Source: Mycolicibacterium iranicum (GTDB lineage: Bacteria > Actinomycetota > Actinomycetes > Mycobacteriales > Mycobacteriaceae). From it: DNA of 64,000 nucleotides. Below the pieces are notes generated by a model that saw nothing but the letters and a program-made list of their open reading frames with translations, searched no databases and was not told the DNA's origin. The stretch spans positions 1-64,000 of the forward strand of contig NZ_LWCS01000029.1 of assembly GCF_001650495.1 (NCBI RefSeq). Direction: 5' to 3'. Both the position numbers and the translations under genes were made by a program. Every line of letters begins with the position of its first letter. The first letter of the stretch is position 1. This document shows, in pieces, positions 24,758 to 33,095 of the stretch.

Positions 24758-25151
24758 AGGAAACCTCCTTCGAGGAGCCGGAGAGAAACGGAAGAACGAC
24801 GAGTGGGCGTGCGCTTCGAGCCTAGTCGCAACGGGAGCAGATCCGTCGATGACCGCGGCGCTTTGTGGCGGAATCAGCAGTATGCGCCGTCAATCGCAAC
24901 GAAATCCGTGGCAAGAACGCGGCCAATGCGCGAAGCTCTCGCCGCAGGTGGGCCGACTGGATGTTTCTTCGATCTGCTCAGCCGACCGGGGGCCACGGAT
25001 GAGAACGCCGCTGATGGCACACTGGACCACTGAGTCCTTCACGATGGGCCCGGTCACCACAGGGCCGGGAGCCCGGGACGCGCGATCACTACACCGAATA
25101 ATTCACACGAAACTCGAAGATCTCGTAGAGAACTAGAAAGACACTGCCGCC
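24758..25151. other. 394-bp divergent intergenic region between gabT and yajC
   Basis: No convincing gene. Short ORFs (24731-25033 and 24645-25136 plus) have no family features and run across the gabT start. A GC stem (GGCCC at 25047-25051 with GGGCC at 25062-25066) and a TAATTC at 25099-25104 (possible -10 for yajC) are the only structured elements seen. The ribosome site for yajC is weak. Confidence 0.4.
24765..24777 (-). promoter_or_regulatory. Short stem-loop over the gabT ribosome site
   Basis: On the minus strand, CTCCT-CGA-AGGAG can pair (5-bp stem, 3-nt loop), and the right arm is the AGGAGG ribosome site of gabT. It could modestly hide the site, but such short complements also arise by chance. 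Confidence 0.3.
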
Positions 25152-25502
25152 ATGGATCTGGTCGTATTCCTGCCCCTGCTCATCATCATGGGCGCATTCA
25201 TGTTCTTCGCCTCAAGGCGCCAGAAGAAGGCCATGCAGGCCACCATCGATCTTCACAACTCGCTCGAGATCGGCGACCGTATCCACACCACGTCGGGTCT
25301 CCAGGGCACGATCAAGGGCATCGGCGACGATTACATCGACCTGGAGATCGCCCCCGGCGTGGTCACCACATGGATGAAGCTCGCGGTGCGCGACCGCATC
25401 GTCGACGACGTCGAGGACGACGAGGTCGACGACACCTTCAACGAGACCGAATCGTCGGGCGTCGAGCTGACCAAGAGCCCGAACGAGAAGACTGACGGCT
25501 GA
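25152..25502 (+). CDS. yajC: Preprotein translocase accessory subunit YajC
   Basis: A 116-aa single-span membrane protein of the Sec holotranslocon, associated with SecDF. The N-terminal helix spans about residues 3-19 (VVFLPLLIIMGAFMFFA) and is followed by RRQKKAM. A conserved soluble region has LEIGDRIHTTSGLQGTIKGI...VTTWMKLAVRDRI. The C-terminal tail is acidic (DDVEDDEVDDTFNETE). It heads a yajC-secD-secF set with short gaps. Confidence 0.95.
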   Translation: MDLVVFLPLLIIMGAFMFFASRRQKKAMQATIDLHNSLEIGDRIHTTSGLQGTIKGIGDDYIDLEIAPGVVTTWMKLAVRDRIVDDVEDDEVDDTFNETESSGVELTKSPNEKTDG

Positions 25503-25566
25503 GATCTCAGCAGCAGCACGTACTCTTTGCGGTGCTGACGACCTGATCTCGAGGAGACCCTGACAC

Positions 25567-27366
25567 GTGGCATCGTCTTCGACGGTTCACCCTGCCCGCT
25601 ACCTGGCACTGTTCCTGGTACTGCTCATCGGCGCATACCTGCTGGTGTTCTTGACCGGGGACAAGAAGCCCGACCCCAAATTGGGCATCGACCTCCAGGG
25701 CGGCACCCGCGTCACCCTGACCGCCCGCACGCCCGACGGCTCGCAGCCTTCGCGTGAATCACTGATGCAAGCCCAGGAGATCATCAGCGCCCGAGTCGAC
25801 GGCCTCGGTGTGTCGGGTTCCGAGGTGATCATCGACGGCAACAACCTGGTGATCACCGTTCCCGGCGACGACACCAGCGAAGCCCGCAGCCTCGGACAGA
25901 CGGCCCGGCTGTACATCCGCCCGGTGATCCACGTGATCCCGGCGGGCGAACAGCCGCCCCCGGAAGCCGGGCCGGAGGGTGCACCACCCGGTGGTGCGAT
26001 CCCCGGCATGCCTCCCGGTGTCATTCCCGGTATGCCTCCGGGTGCGATTCCCGGTATGCCTCCCGGTGGCGCCGCACCCGGTTTGCCTCCGGGCGCCCCG
26101 CCCGCCGCACCTGAGCCCGCACCGCAACCACGCCCCTTCCCGCAGCAGCCTGCTCCGTCCCCCGAGCCCTCGCCGCCTGCGCCGGCGCCTGGGCAACAGT
26201 CGCCGCCTCCGGAACCCGGTGCCCCTCCGGCTCTGCCCGGCGACCGCGGTGACAGGCCGATCGCCGATCAGATCCAGGACGAGAAGCAGCTTCGTCAGAG
26301 CAGCGAGCAGGCCATCCAGATCCTGGCGCTGCAGTTCCAGGCCACCCGCTGCGGTGAGGAAGATGTTCTCGCCGGCAACGACGACCCCAATCTGCCGCTG
26401 GTCACGTGTTCGCAGGACGGCAACGAGGTTTACCTGCTGGACAAGTCGATCATCAACGGTGAGGAGATCGAGAACGCGACCTCCGGGCTGAACCAGCAGG
26501 CGGGCGAGTACGTCGTCGATCTGTCGTTCAAAGACCAGGGCGCAAAGACGTGGGCGGACTTCACCGCCGCCAATGTCGGTACCCAGACCGCGTTCGTCCT
26601 GGACTCCAAGGTCGTCAGCGCGCCGGTGATCAATGAGCCGATCCCCGGCGGAAACACGCAGATCACCGGGCAGTTCACCCAGGACTCGGCGCGTGAGCTG
26701 GCCAACGTACTGAAGTACGGATCGCTGCCGCTGTCGTTCGACTCGAACGAAGCCGAGACAGTTTCCGCGACGCTGGGCCTGTCGTCGCTGCGGGCGGGTC
26801 TGATCGCCGGTGCGGTCGGGCTGGCCGCCGTGCTGTTGTACTCGCTGCTCTACTACCGGGCGCTCGGCATGTTGATCGCGCTGTCGCTCGTGTCGTCGGG
26901 CGCGATGGTCTTCGCCATCCTCGTGCTGCTCGGCAGATACATCAACTACACCCTCGACCTGGCCGGCATCGCCGGCTTGATCATCGGCATCGGTATGACC
27001 GCAGACTCGTTCGTGGTGTTCTTCGAACGAATCAAAGACGAGATCCGCGAGGGACGTTCGTTCCGCTCCGCAGTGCCGCGAGGCTGGGCGAGGGCCCGCA
27101 AGACCATCCTCTCCGGCAATGCGGTGACGTTCCTGGCCGCCGCGGTGCTGTACTTCCTTGCCGTCGGACAGGTGAAGGGCTTTGCGTTCACGCTCGGACT
27201 GACGACCATCCTCGACGTCGTCATCGTGTTCCTGGTGACCTGGCCTCTGGTCTTCATGGCGTCGAAGTCGCCGACGTGGGCCAAGCCGTCCCTCAACGGA
27301 TTGGGCGCCGTCCAGCAGATCGCACGCGAACGCCGAGCTGCCGCGAACGCGGCGGGACGGGGATAG
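25567..27366 (+). CDS. secD: Protein translocase subunit SecD with a Pro/Gly-rich insert
   Basis: A 599-aa RND-superfamily membrane protein that uses the proton gradient to pull secreted proteins across the membrane. TM1 is at about residues 12-29, and the DLQGGTRVTL motif at 42-51. A low-complexity Pro/Ala/Gly insert occupies about 129-226 within the extracytoplasmic P1 region. TM2-6 lie in the last 200 residues, with GIGMTADSFVVFFERIKDEI. The start is GTG 25567, after GAGGAG. The insert opens with three tandem 8-residue units (IPGMPPG core), encoded by 24-bp repeats at 25996-26067. Confidence 0.95.
   Translation: MASSSTVHPARYLALFLVLLIGAYLLVFLTGDKKPDPKLGIDLQGGTRVTLTARTPDGSQPSRESLMQAQEIISARVDGLGVSGSEVIIDGNNLVITVPGDDTSEARSLGQTARLYIRPVIHVIPAGEQPPPEAGPEGAPPGGAIPGMPPGVIPGMPPGAIPGMPPGGAAPGLPPGAPPAAPEPAPQPRPFPQQPAPSPEPSPPAPAPGQQSPPPEPGAPPALPGDRGDRPIADQIQDEKQLRQSSEQAIQILALQFQATRCGEEDVLAGNDDPNLPLVTCSQDGNEVYLLDKSIINGEEIENATSGLNQQAGEYVVDLSFKDQGAKTWADFTAANVGTQTAFVLDSKVVSAPVINEPIPGGNTQITGQFTQDSARELANVLKYGSLPLSFDSNEAETVSATLGLSSLRAGLIAGAVGLAAVLLYSLLYYRALGMLIALSLVSSGAMVFAILVLLGRYINYTLDLAGIAGLIIGIGMTADSFVVFFERIKDEIREGRSFRSAVPRGWARARKTILSGNAVTFLAAAVLYFLAVGQVKGFAFTLGLTTILDVVIVFLVTWPLVFMASKSPTWAKPSLNGLGAVQQIARERRAAANAAGRG
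25996..26067 (+). repeat. Three tandem 24-bp repeats in secD
   Basis: Three consecutive 24-bp units encode A/V-I-P-G-M-P-P-G, with a degenerate fourth unit after them. They differ from one another only at a few positions, so copy number could vary between strains by slippage. Confidence 0.8.
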
Positions 27367-27369
27367 ACG

Positions 27370-28632
27370 ATGGCCACCAAGAACCGCATCGACGAAGAAT
27401 CGTCCGCGCAGGAAGCCCCGGACCTGGAATCGAGTGCGGCCGAGGCGTCCAAGCACGGTTTCTTCGTCCGCCTCTACACGGGGACCGGCGCTTTCGAGGT
27501 GATGGGAAAGCGCAAACTCTGGTACACGGTCAGCGGCGTCATCGTCGCGATCGCCGTCGCGGCAATGGTCATTCGCGGCTTCACCTTCGGTATCGATTTC
27601 GAGGGCGGCACCAAGGTCTCGTTCCCGCGCGGTGATGGGCAGACCACCACCCAGCAGGTTGAGACGGTGTTCAGCGACACGATCGGGCGAGCACCTGACT
27701 CGGTCGTGGTCGTCGGCAGCGGCAACGACGCCACGTTCCAGATCCGGGCCGAGACGCTGACCAACGACGAGATGATCGAGCTGCGCACCGCGCTGTTCGA
27801 AGCGTTCCAGCCCGTGGGAGCCGACGGGCAGCCGAGTGAGCAGGCAGTCAGCGACTCCGCGGTGTCCGAGACGTGGGGCGGCCAGATCACCCAGAAGGCC
27901 CTCATCGCCCTCGTGGTCTTCCTGATCTTGGCGGCCATCTACATCACCATCCGCTACGAGCGATACATGGCGGTCGCGGCGCTGGCGACATTGGGCTTCG
28001 ACCTTCTCGTCACCGCGGGTGTGTATGCGCTCGTCGGCTTCGAAGTCACGCCGGCCACCGTGATCGGTCTGTTGACCATCCTCGGCTTCTCGCTTTACGA
28101 CACCGTCATCGTCTTCGACAAGGTCGAGGAGAACACCGACGGTTTCGAACACAGCACGCGACGGACGTTCGCCGAGCAAGCCAACCTCGCCGTGAACCAG
28201 ACGTTCATGCGATCGATCAACACGAGCCTGATCTCGGTGCTGCCGATCCTCGCACTGATGGTGATCGCCGTGTGGCTCCTCGGAGTCGGCACGCTGATGG
28301 ACCTGGCGCTGGTGCAGCTGGTCGGTGTCATCGTCGGCACGTATTCGTCGATCTTCTTCGCCACACCGCTGCTGGTCAGCCTGCGCGAACGCACCGACGT
28401 GGTGCGCAAACACACCCGCAGGGTGCTCAACCGCCGCAAGACCGCGGCGGCTCGGGCCACCGGGGTCGAGGTCGACGACACACATGCCGACGGCGCCGCC
28501 GAGCCGGCATCCGTCGCGGCCGCGCCCCAGGCGCCGCCTCCCGACAAGCCCCAGCCCGGTGCCCGCCCCGTCCGGCCCACCAGCACCAGGACCGGGCGAC
28601 CCTCGGGTAAGCGCACCCCCCGGAATCGGTAG
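27370..28632 (+). CDS. secF: Protein translocase subunit SecF
   Basis: A 420-aa partner of SecD. TM1 is at about residues 55-75; FGIDFEGGTKVSFP follows. The TM2-6 bundle includes LLTILGFSLYDTVIVFDKVEEN and ARRTFAEQANLAVNQTFMRSINTSL. A hydrophilic, Pro-rich cytoplasmic tail of about 75 residues ends in GKRTPRNR. The ATG lies three bases after the secD stop. The N-terminal extension of about 50 residues is longer than in E. coli but usual for actinobacteria. Confidence 0.95.
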   Translation: MATKNRIDEESSAQEAPDLESSAAEASKHGFFVRLYTGTGAFEVMGKRKLWYTVSGVIVAIAVAAMVIRGFTFGIDFEGGTKVSFPRGDGQTTTQQVETVFSDTIGRAPDSVVVVGSGNDATFQIRAETLTNDEMIELRTALFEAFQPVGADGQPSEQAVSDSAVSETWGGQITQKALIALVVFLILAAIYITIRYERYMAVAALATLGFDLLVTAGVYALVGFEVTPATVIGLLTILGFSLYDTVIVFDKVEENTDGFEHSTRRTFAEQANLAVNQTFMRSINTSLISVLPILALMVIAVWLLGVGTLMDLALVQLVGVIVGTYSSIFFATPLLVSLRERTDVVRKHTRRVLNRRKTAAARATGVEVDDTHADGAAEPASVAAAPQAPPPDKPQPGARPVRPTSTRTGRPSGKRTPRNR

Positions 28633-28638
28633 CGGCCC

Positions 28639-30288
28639 ATGGCTGGCCGTCGCGCGACCGCTCTGATGGCGGTACTCGCCCTGATGGGCGGACTCGGTCT
28701 GACCTCGTGCTCGGAGGAAACCGCCGGCGCCGTCGACTACGCCGTTGACGGCACGCTGATCAGCTACAACACCAACACGGTCGCCGGTGCCGCGTCGGGG
28801 GGCCCGCAGGCGTTCGCCCGCGTCCTGACCGGATTCAACTATCACGGCCCCGACGGTCAGATCGTCGGCGACCACGACTTCGGGACGGTCTCGGTCGTCG
28901 GGCGTTCGCCGCTGATCCTCGACTACGAGATCAAGGCGAACGCCGTGTACTCCGACGGGAAGCCGATCACGTGCGACGACATGGTGCTGGCCTGGGCTTC
29001 ACAGTCTGGCCGGTTCCCCCGGTTCGATGCCGCGAGTCGCGCGGGCTATTCCGACATCGCCACCATCGACTGCGCGCCGGGGCAGAAGAAGGCGCGGGTG
29101 TCGTTCGCGCCGGAGCGCGGTTTCACCGACTTCGGCCAACTGTTCACGGCGACGTCGATGATGCCGGCGCATGTCATCGCCGACGTTCTGGGTCTCGGTG
29201 ACGGTGCGGTGACCACGGCGCTGCTGAACAACGACGGTCCAGCCGTGGAACGGATCGCGCAGGTGTGGAACAGCACCTGGAACTTGACACCGGATCTCGA
29301 TCTGAAGAAGTTCCCGTCGTCGGGCCCCTACAAGCTGGACTCGGTCACCCCCGACGGCGCTGTCGTTCTGGTGGCCAACGACAAGTGGTGGGGGGCCTCG
29401 CCGATCACCCCTCAGATCACGGTATGGCCGCGCAGACCCGACCTGCAGGATCGCGTCAACGAGGGCGCCTATGACGTCGTCGACATCGCGGCCGGTTCGT
29501 CGGGCACTCTCAACCTTCCTGACGACTACGTGCGCACCGATTCGCCGTCGGCAGGTATCGAGCAGCTGATCTTCGCCCCGCAGGGGCCGTTGGCCGCAGT
29601 ACCCGCCCGTAGGGCGTTGGCGCTGTGCACCCCGCGCGACGTGATCGCGCGCAACGCCGAGGTTCCCGTGGCCAACGCCCGCCTGAATGCGGCCGGCGAG
29701 GACGCGTACAGCGCCGCCGAAGCCACCCCGCAGGTCAATGAATTCGCCGTCGGCAACCCGCAGGCCGCGCGCGCGGCGCTGGGAGGGCAGCCGCTGAGGG
29801 TGCGGATCGGCTACCAGACGCCGAACGCGCGACTCGCCGCCACAGTCGGCGCGATCGCCAAGGCCTGCGCCCCCGCCGGTATCACCGTCGAGGACGTCGC
29901 GGGGGAGAACACAGGTCCACTCGCCTTGCGCGACAACCAAATCGACGTGCTGATCGCGAGCACCGGCGGCGCGGCGGGCAGCGGATCGTCGGGGTCGTCG
30001 GCAATGGACGCCTACACACTGCACAGCGCGAACGGCAACAATCTGCCGCGCTATCGAAACGAGCGTATCGACGCGATCATCGCGACGATCGCCGTCACCT
30101 CCGATCCGAAGGAGATGGCGAGGTTGCTCGGCGAGGCGGGTCCGATTCTTTGGGGCGATATGCCGACCCTGCCGCTGTACCGTCAGCAGCGAACGCTGCT
30201 CACGTCGACGAAGATGTTCGCCGTGAGTGGTAACCCGACGCGATGGGGAGCGGGATGGAACATGGACCGCTGGAAGCTGAGTCAGTGA
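28639..30288 (+). CDS. ABC-transporter solute-binding lipoprotein, peptide/opine family 5
   Basis: A 549-aa exported lipoprotein. The signal peptide ends in a lipobox GLTSC with C24. The body is a family 5 extracytoplasmic binding protein (VVVGRSPLILDYEIKANAVYSDGKPITCDDMVLAW, KFPSSGPYKLDSVTPDGAVVLVANDKWWG). These normally capture peptides, nickel or glycosides for an ABC importer. No permease or ATPase genes are adjacent; it sits between secF and apt, as Rv2585c does in M. tuberculosis. The ligand is unknown. Its stop overlaps the apt start (GTGA). Confidence 0.9.
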   Translation: MAGRRATALMAVLALMGGLGLTSCSEETAGAVDYAVDGTLISYNTNTVAGAASGGPQAFARVLTGFNYHGPDGQIVGDHDFGTVSVVGRSPLILDYEIKANAVYSDGKPITCDDMVLAWASQSGRFPRFDAASRAGYSDIATIDCAPGQKKARVSFAPERGFTDFGQLFTATSMMPAHVIADVLGLGDGAVTTALLNNDGPAVERIAQVWNSTWNLTPDLDLKKFPSSGPYKLDSVTPDGAVVLVANDKWWGASPITPQITVWPRRPDLQDRVNEGAYDVVDIAAGSSGTLNLPDDYVRTDSPSAGIEQLIFAPQGPLAAVPARRALALCTPRDVIARNAEVPVANARLNAAGEDAYSAAEATPQVNEFAVGNPQAARAALGGQPLRVRIGYQTPNARLAATVGAIAKACAPAGITVEDVAGENTGPLALRDNQIDVLIASTGGAAGSGSSGSSAMDAYTLHSANGNNLPRYRNERIDAIIATIAVTSDPKEMARLLGEAGPILWGDMPTLPLYRQQRTLLTSTKMFAVSGNPTRWGAGWNMDRWKLSQ

Positions 30289-30818
30289 GTACCGACGAGG
30301 ACATCGCCGACGTCATCAAGTCGCTGATGCGCGAGGTGCCCGATTTCCCGGAGCCGGGCGTCCAGTTCAAGGACCTCACACCGGTGCTCGCCAACGCGCG
30401 CGGCCTCGCGGCGGTCAGCAGGGCGATCGCTGACAGTGCGCGCGGCGCGGACCTGGTGGCCGGAGTGGATGCGCGGGGCTTCCTGTTGGGCGGCGCGGTC
30501 GCGGTCACGTTGGGCATCGGTGTGCTGGCGGTCCGCAAGGGTGGCAAGCTGCCGCCGCCGGTGCTCGGTGAGACCTACACACTCGAATACGGGTCGGCCA
30601 CACTGGAGGTGCCTGCCGACGGCGTTGAGCTTGCCGGCCGTTCCGTCGTCGTGATCGACGACGTCCTGGCCACCGGGGGCACGCTCGCCGCGACCCATCA
30701 ACTGCTGACAAAGGCCGGCGCCGAGGTCACCGGCGCCGTGGTGATGATGGAGCTCACCGCGCTTGGGGGCCGGGCCGCGGTGGAACCTCTCGAGGTCACC
30801 AGCTTGTACACCGTCTGA
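30285..30818 (+). CDS. apt: Adenine phosphoribosyltransferase
   Basis: A 177-aa purine-salvage enzyme converting adenine and PRPP to AMP. The PRPP-binding motif VVVIDDVLATGGTL is near residue 125. FPEPGVQFKDLTPVL is the N-terminal signature, and GVDARGFLLGGAVA the substrate loop. The GTG at 30285 overlaps the stop of the preceding gene by four bases. An in-frame extension from 30243 would read through the end of that gene and is less likely. In M. tuberculosis relA follows directly; here a secreted-protein gene intervenes. Confidence 0.94.
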   Translation: MSTDEDIADVIKSLMREVPDFPEPGVQFKDLTPVLANARGLAAVSRAIADSARGADLVAGVDARGFLLGGAVAVTLGIGVLAVRKGGKLPPPVLGETYTLEYGSATLEVPADGVELAGRSVVVIDDVLATGGTLAATHQLLTKAGAEVTGAVVMMELTALGGRAAVEPLEVTSLYTV

Positions 30819-30828
30819 CACGGCGTCA

Positions 30829-30863
30829 GCAAACCGGGCGCTGACCCGCTGGTGGGGGTTTGC
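30829..30863 (+). terminator. Possible hairpin terminator after apt
   Basis: GCAAACC (30829-30835) and GGTTTGC (30857-30863) are perfect complements around a 21-nt GC-rich loop, ten bases after the apt stop. No U-run follows, which is common for mycobacterial terminators. The call rests on position and symmetry only. Confidence 0.35.
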
Positions 30864-31090
30864 AGTCCGCGCTCATCGTGTGCTGTCGAGAAGCGATCCC
30901 GCCGCGGCGTGTGCTCGACGACAGCCGTGGGGAGGGGATCGCTCGAATCCGCCTCGTATCGACTGCGTCCCCAGACTTGTCCAATACCGCCTCAAAACCG
31001 TTTCGAGGGGCTGACTTTCGGCGGCTCCCAGTGTGGTCGGCCTCCGAGCCCGTCTCCCGGATGAACCCTGTCCGTCGCCCAGACGAATTA

Positions 31091-31120
31091 TTGACTTATA
31101 CGCAAAGTCGGCGATTTTAA
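31091..31120 (+). promoter_or_regulatory. Putative promoter of the secreted aerolysin-like protein gene
   Basis: TTGACT (31091-31096) and TTTTAA (31115-31120) are separated by 18 bp, in a locally AT-rich patch of an otherwise GC-rich region. The predicted leader is about 80 nt, ending with CCAGGAG before the ATG at 31207. Confidence 0.5.
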
Positions 31121-31206
31121 TGCGTTGGCGGGTGCGTAGAGTTTGCTCTCGAGTCGGCGGGCACTGCGCATACGCGCCGGCGCCCAGCAATTGCCAGGAG
31201 TCATTG

Positions 31207-33027
31207 ATGCAACCTCTCGTCGTCCCCAAACTCGCTGCCGCTGCGATTGGACTGGGCATCGGCGCCGCCGTGTTCGCAGGAGCCGGCGCAGCGTCCGCCG
31301 CGCCGTCGGACTCGTCTTCCGATTCGTCCGTGTCGGCGTCGTCGGCTTCGGATTCCTCCGCCAAGTCCGTTGCGCGCGATACGAAGGCGACGCGGCACGG
31401 GGCAGGCGGTGCGTCCGACGCCGCCGCGGACAACGACACCGACGATGACACCGCGACCGATTCCGATGACACACCGTCCGACGACGAAACCGATGGCACC
31501 GACGCCGCCGCAGCGCTTGAAGGCGAATCCAGGGGCGCCGAGGTTGCAGACGACGAGGAATCGACGGTCGATGCGGACATCGACAGAGACACCGTTGCCG
31601 TTGAGGCGGCCACCGACGAGACCGCTGCTGCGTCGGCACTTCGCCGGCCGAAGCCTCCCACCCCGGTGCAGATCATCGTCGACAAGTGGCTCGCCAGTGC
31701 CGCACGTGGTCTCGGGTATGCGCCCGTGGATCCAGACGCGCCCACGCAACCCGTGAATCCGGTGCGCACGTGGCTGGCCGACGCGCTGGCCGCGCTGCAG
31801 CGCGCCCGAGACGAAAATCCCGCCAACGAGACTCCCTCCTCACGGCCGGTGAAAGTCCACCAGTTCGTGACGGGCGAGGTGCTCGGCGATCTCAGGGCAA
31901 GAGACGCCGACGGCGACGCGCTGACCTACCACGTGTTGGACGGCCCCGCGAGCGGCGCCCTGATCGTCAACGCGAATGGCACGTACTACTACAAGCCGAC
32001 GTCGGAGTTTGCCGAGACCGGCGGCAGGGCGACGTACTACGTCGCCATCGACGACAGCAAGCAGGGGCGGGCGATCGTGCCGGTGATCGTCACTGTGGCA
32101 CCCACGCTCGGCGTGACGGAGAGATTCTGGTTCCGCAACTACACTCTGGCGCCGTTGAAGTTCAACGGCTACAGCGGCGGCACCGAAGATCTCGACGGAG
32201 GCCCAGCGGTCGGCACGGTCATCCTGCCCGGCGGGGAAAGGAGCTGGGACGTCACGTGGTACCTGTTCAGCGTCGGCTCCGTCACTCCACAATTCGGCAC
32301 CGTCGGCTTCGGGGCGACGCCATCCAGCAGCGGCTACGTGCCCGAGGGCTACCAGGGCACCACGTTCCAGGTCACCTACAAGACCAAACCGCGGGAAACG
32401 CAGTGTTCGGCCGGCGGTGGGGGCCAGTGCAGCGTGCCCAACGACAAGATGGCTATCGCGCTGGACAAGTCGAGCCCCACCATCACGCTCGGCGCGGCTG
32501 ACGCGGCCAAGATCGCCGCGGTGCTGCCCAACATCTGCTACGACGGGTCGATCGCGAACTGCAGCTTCAACGCCAAGGGTCAGACTGCCGGTTTCAGCCC
32601 GGTGCGTACGGTCGGCACGCCGGTGACAAACACGACGTCGACGCCGACAACGACGAGCGTCAGCATTGCCGACACGGTGTCGCAGACCGATACCGTCGGC
32701 GTCAGCGTCAAGCTCTCCGGTGGTGGGCTGGCGAAGCTCGCCTCGATCATCAATCTGGAAATCACGGCCAACTACCAACACTCCTGGACCAAGACCACCA
32801 CCTTCACCCAGACCATCAACGTCCCCGTCGGGGCCGGACGAACGGCATGGATCGAAGGCTCGGTGCCGGTGTGGAAAGTGACCGGTGATTTCACCGTCAG
32901 GATCGGCAACTCGACTTACCAGCTCAACGATGCGATTTTCGACACGCCCAATCCCGACGAACAGGGAAGCTACGTCATCAGGGACAAGCCGGCCACGCTG
33001 GCACCCGTCAGGGTGACCACCGCCTGA
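31207..33027 (+). CDS. Secreted multidomain protein with an aerolysin-like C-terminal half
   Basis: A 606-aa exported protein. Residues 1-32 are a signal peptide ending ASA. Residues 33-140 are Ser/Asp/Glu/Ala-rich and very acidic. Residues about 216-300 form a cadherin/VCBS-like beta module (RDADGDALTYHVLDGPASG, NGTYYYKP). Residues 301-400 are a beta-rich domain (ERFWFRNYTLAPLKFNGYSGG). Residues about 470-570 show long Ser/Thr-rich alternating strands around a glycine turn (SVSIADTVSQTDTVGVSVKL...ITANYQHSWTKTTTFTQTINVPVGAG). This is the pattern of the membrane-inserting region of aerolysin/ETX-MTX2 beta-pore toxins. Four Cys (400, 408, 444, 452) could form disulfides. No family was matched by search; the pore-former call is inference. 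Confidence 0.65.
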   Translation: MQPLVVPKLAAAAIGLGIGAAVFAGAGAASAAPSDSSSDSSVSASSASDSSAKSVARDTKATRHGAGGASDAAADNDTDDDTATDSDDTPSDDETDGTDAAAALEGESRGAEVADDEESTVDADIDRDTVAVEAATDETAAASALRRPKPPTPVQIIVDKWLASAARGLGYAPVDPDAPTQPVNPVRTWLADALAALQRARDENPANETPSSRPVKVHQFVTGEVLGDLRARDADGDALTYHVLDGPASGALIVNANGTYYYKPTSEFAETGGRATYYVAIDDSKQGRAIVPVIVTVAPTLGVTERFWFRNYTLAPLKFNGYSGGTEDLDGGPAVGTVILPGGERSWDVTWYLFSVGSVTPQFGTVGFGATPSSSGYVPEGYQGTTFQVTYKTKPRETQCSAGGGGQCSVPNDKMAIALDKSSPTITLGAADAAKIAAVLPNICYDGSIANCSFNAKGQTAGFSPVRTVGTPVTNTTSTPTTTSVSIADTVSQTDTVGVSVKLSGGGLAKLASIINLEITANYQHSWTKTTTFTQTINVPVGAGRTAWIEGSVPVWKVTGDFTVRIGNSTYQLNDAIFDTPNPDEQGSYVIRDKPATLAPVRVTTA

Positions 33028-33095
33028 CACGCACGCCATCGGGCCCGCTTCGGGGGATATCCTCGAAGTCGGTCCGGTGGCGAGGAGGTGACTGC

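Larger units (their letters stand above)
30819..31206. other. 388-bp intergenic region between apt and the secreted-protein gene
   Basis: Contains the apt hairpin (30829-30863), the promoter at 31091-31120 and the ribosome site CCAGGAG at 31194-31200. No gene is seen between; an in-frame upstream extension of the downstream ORF to 31033 lacks a ribosome site and contains the promoter, so it is rejected. Confidence 0.5.

Noticed and set aside
24645..25136. A 163-codon plus-strand ORF crossing the gabT start
   Set aside because: It overlaps gabT antisense and has no family features; the region is better read as divergent regulatory DNA.
25759..28875. A 1038-codon open frame on the minus strand opposite secD-secF
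   Set aside because: It is an antisense shadow of high-GC coding DNA; composition is dominated by Arg/Asp/Gly/His with no domain, and the plus strand carries well-supported secD and secF.
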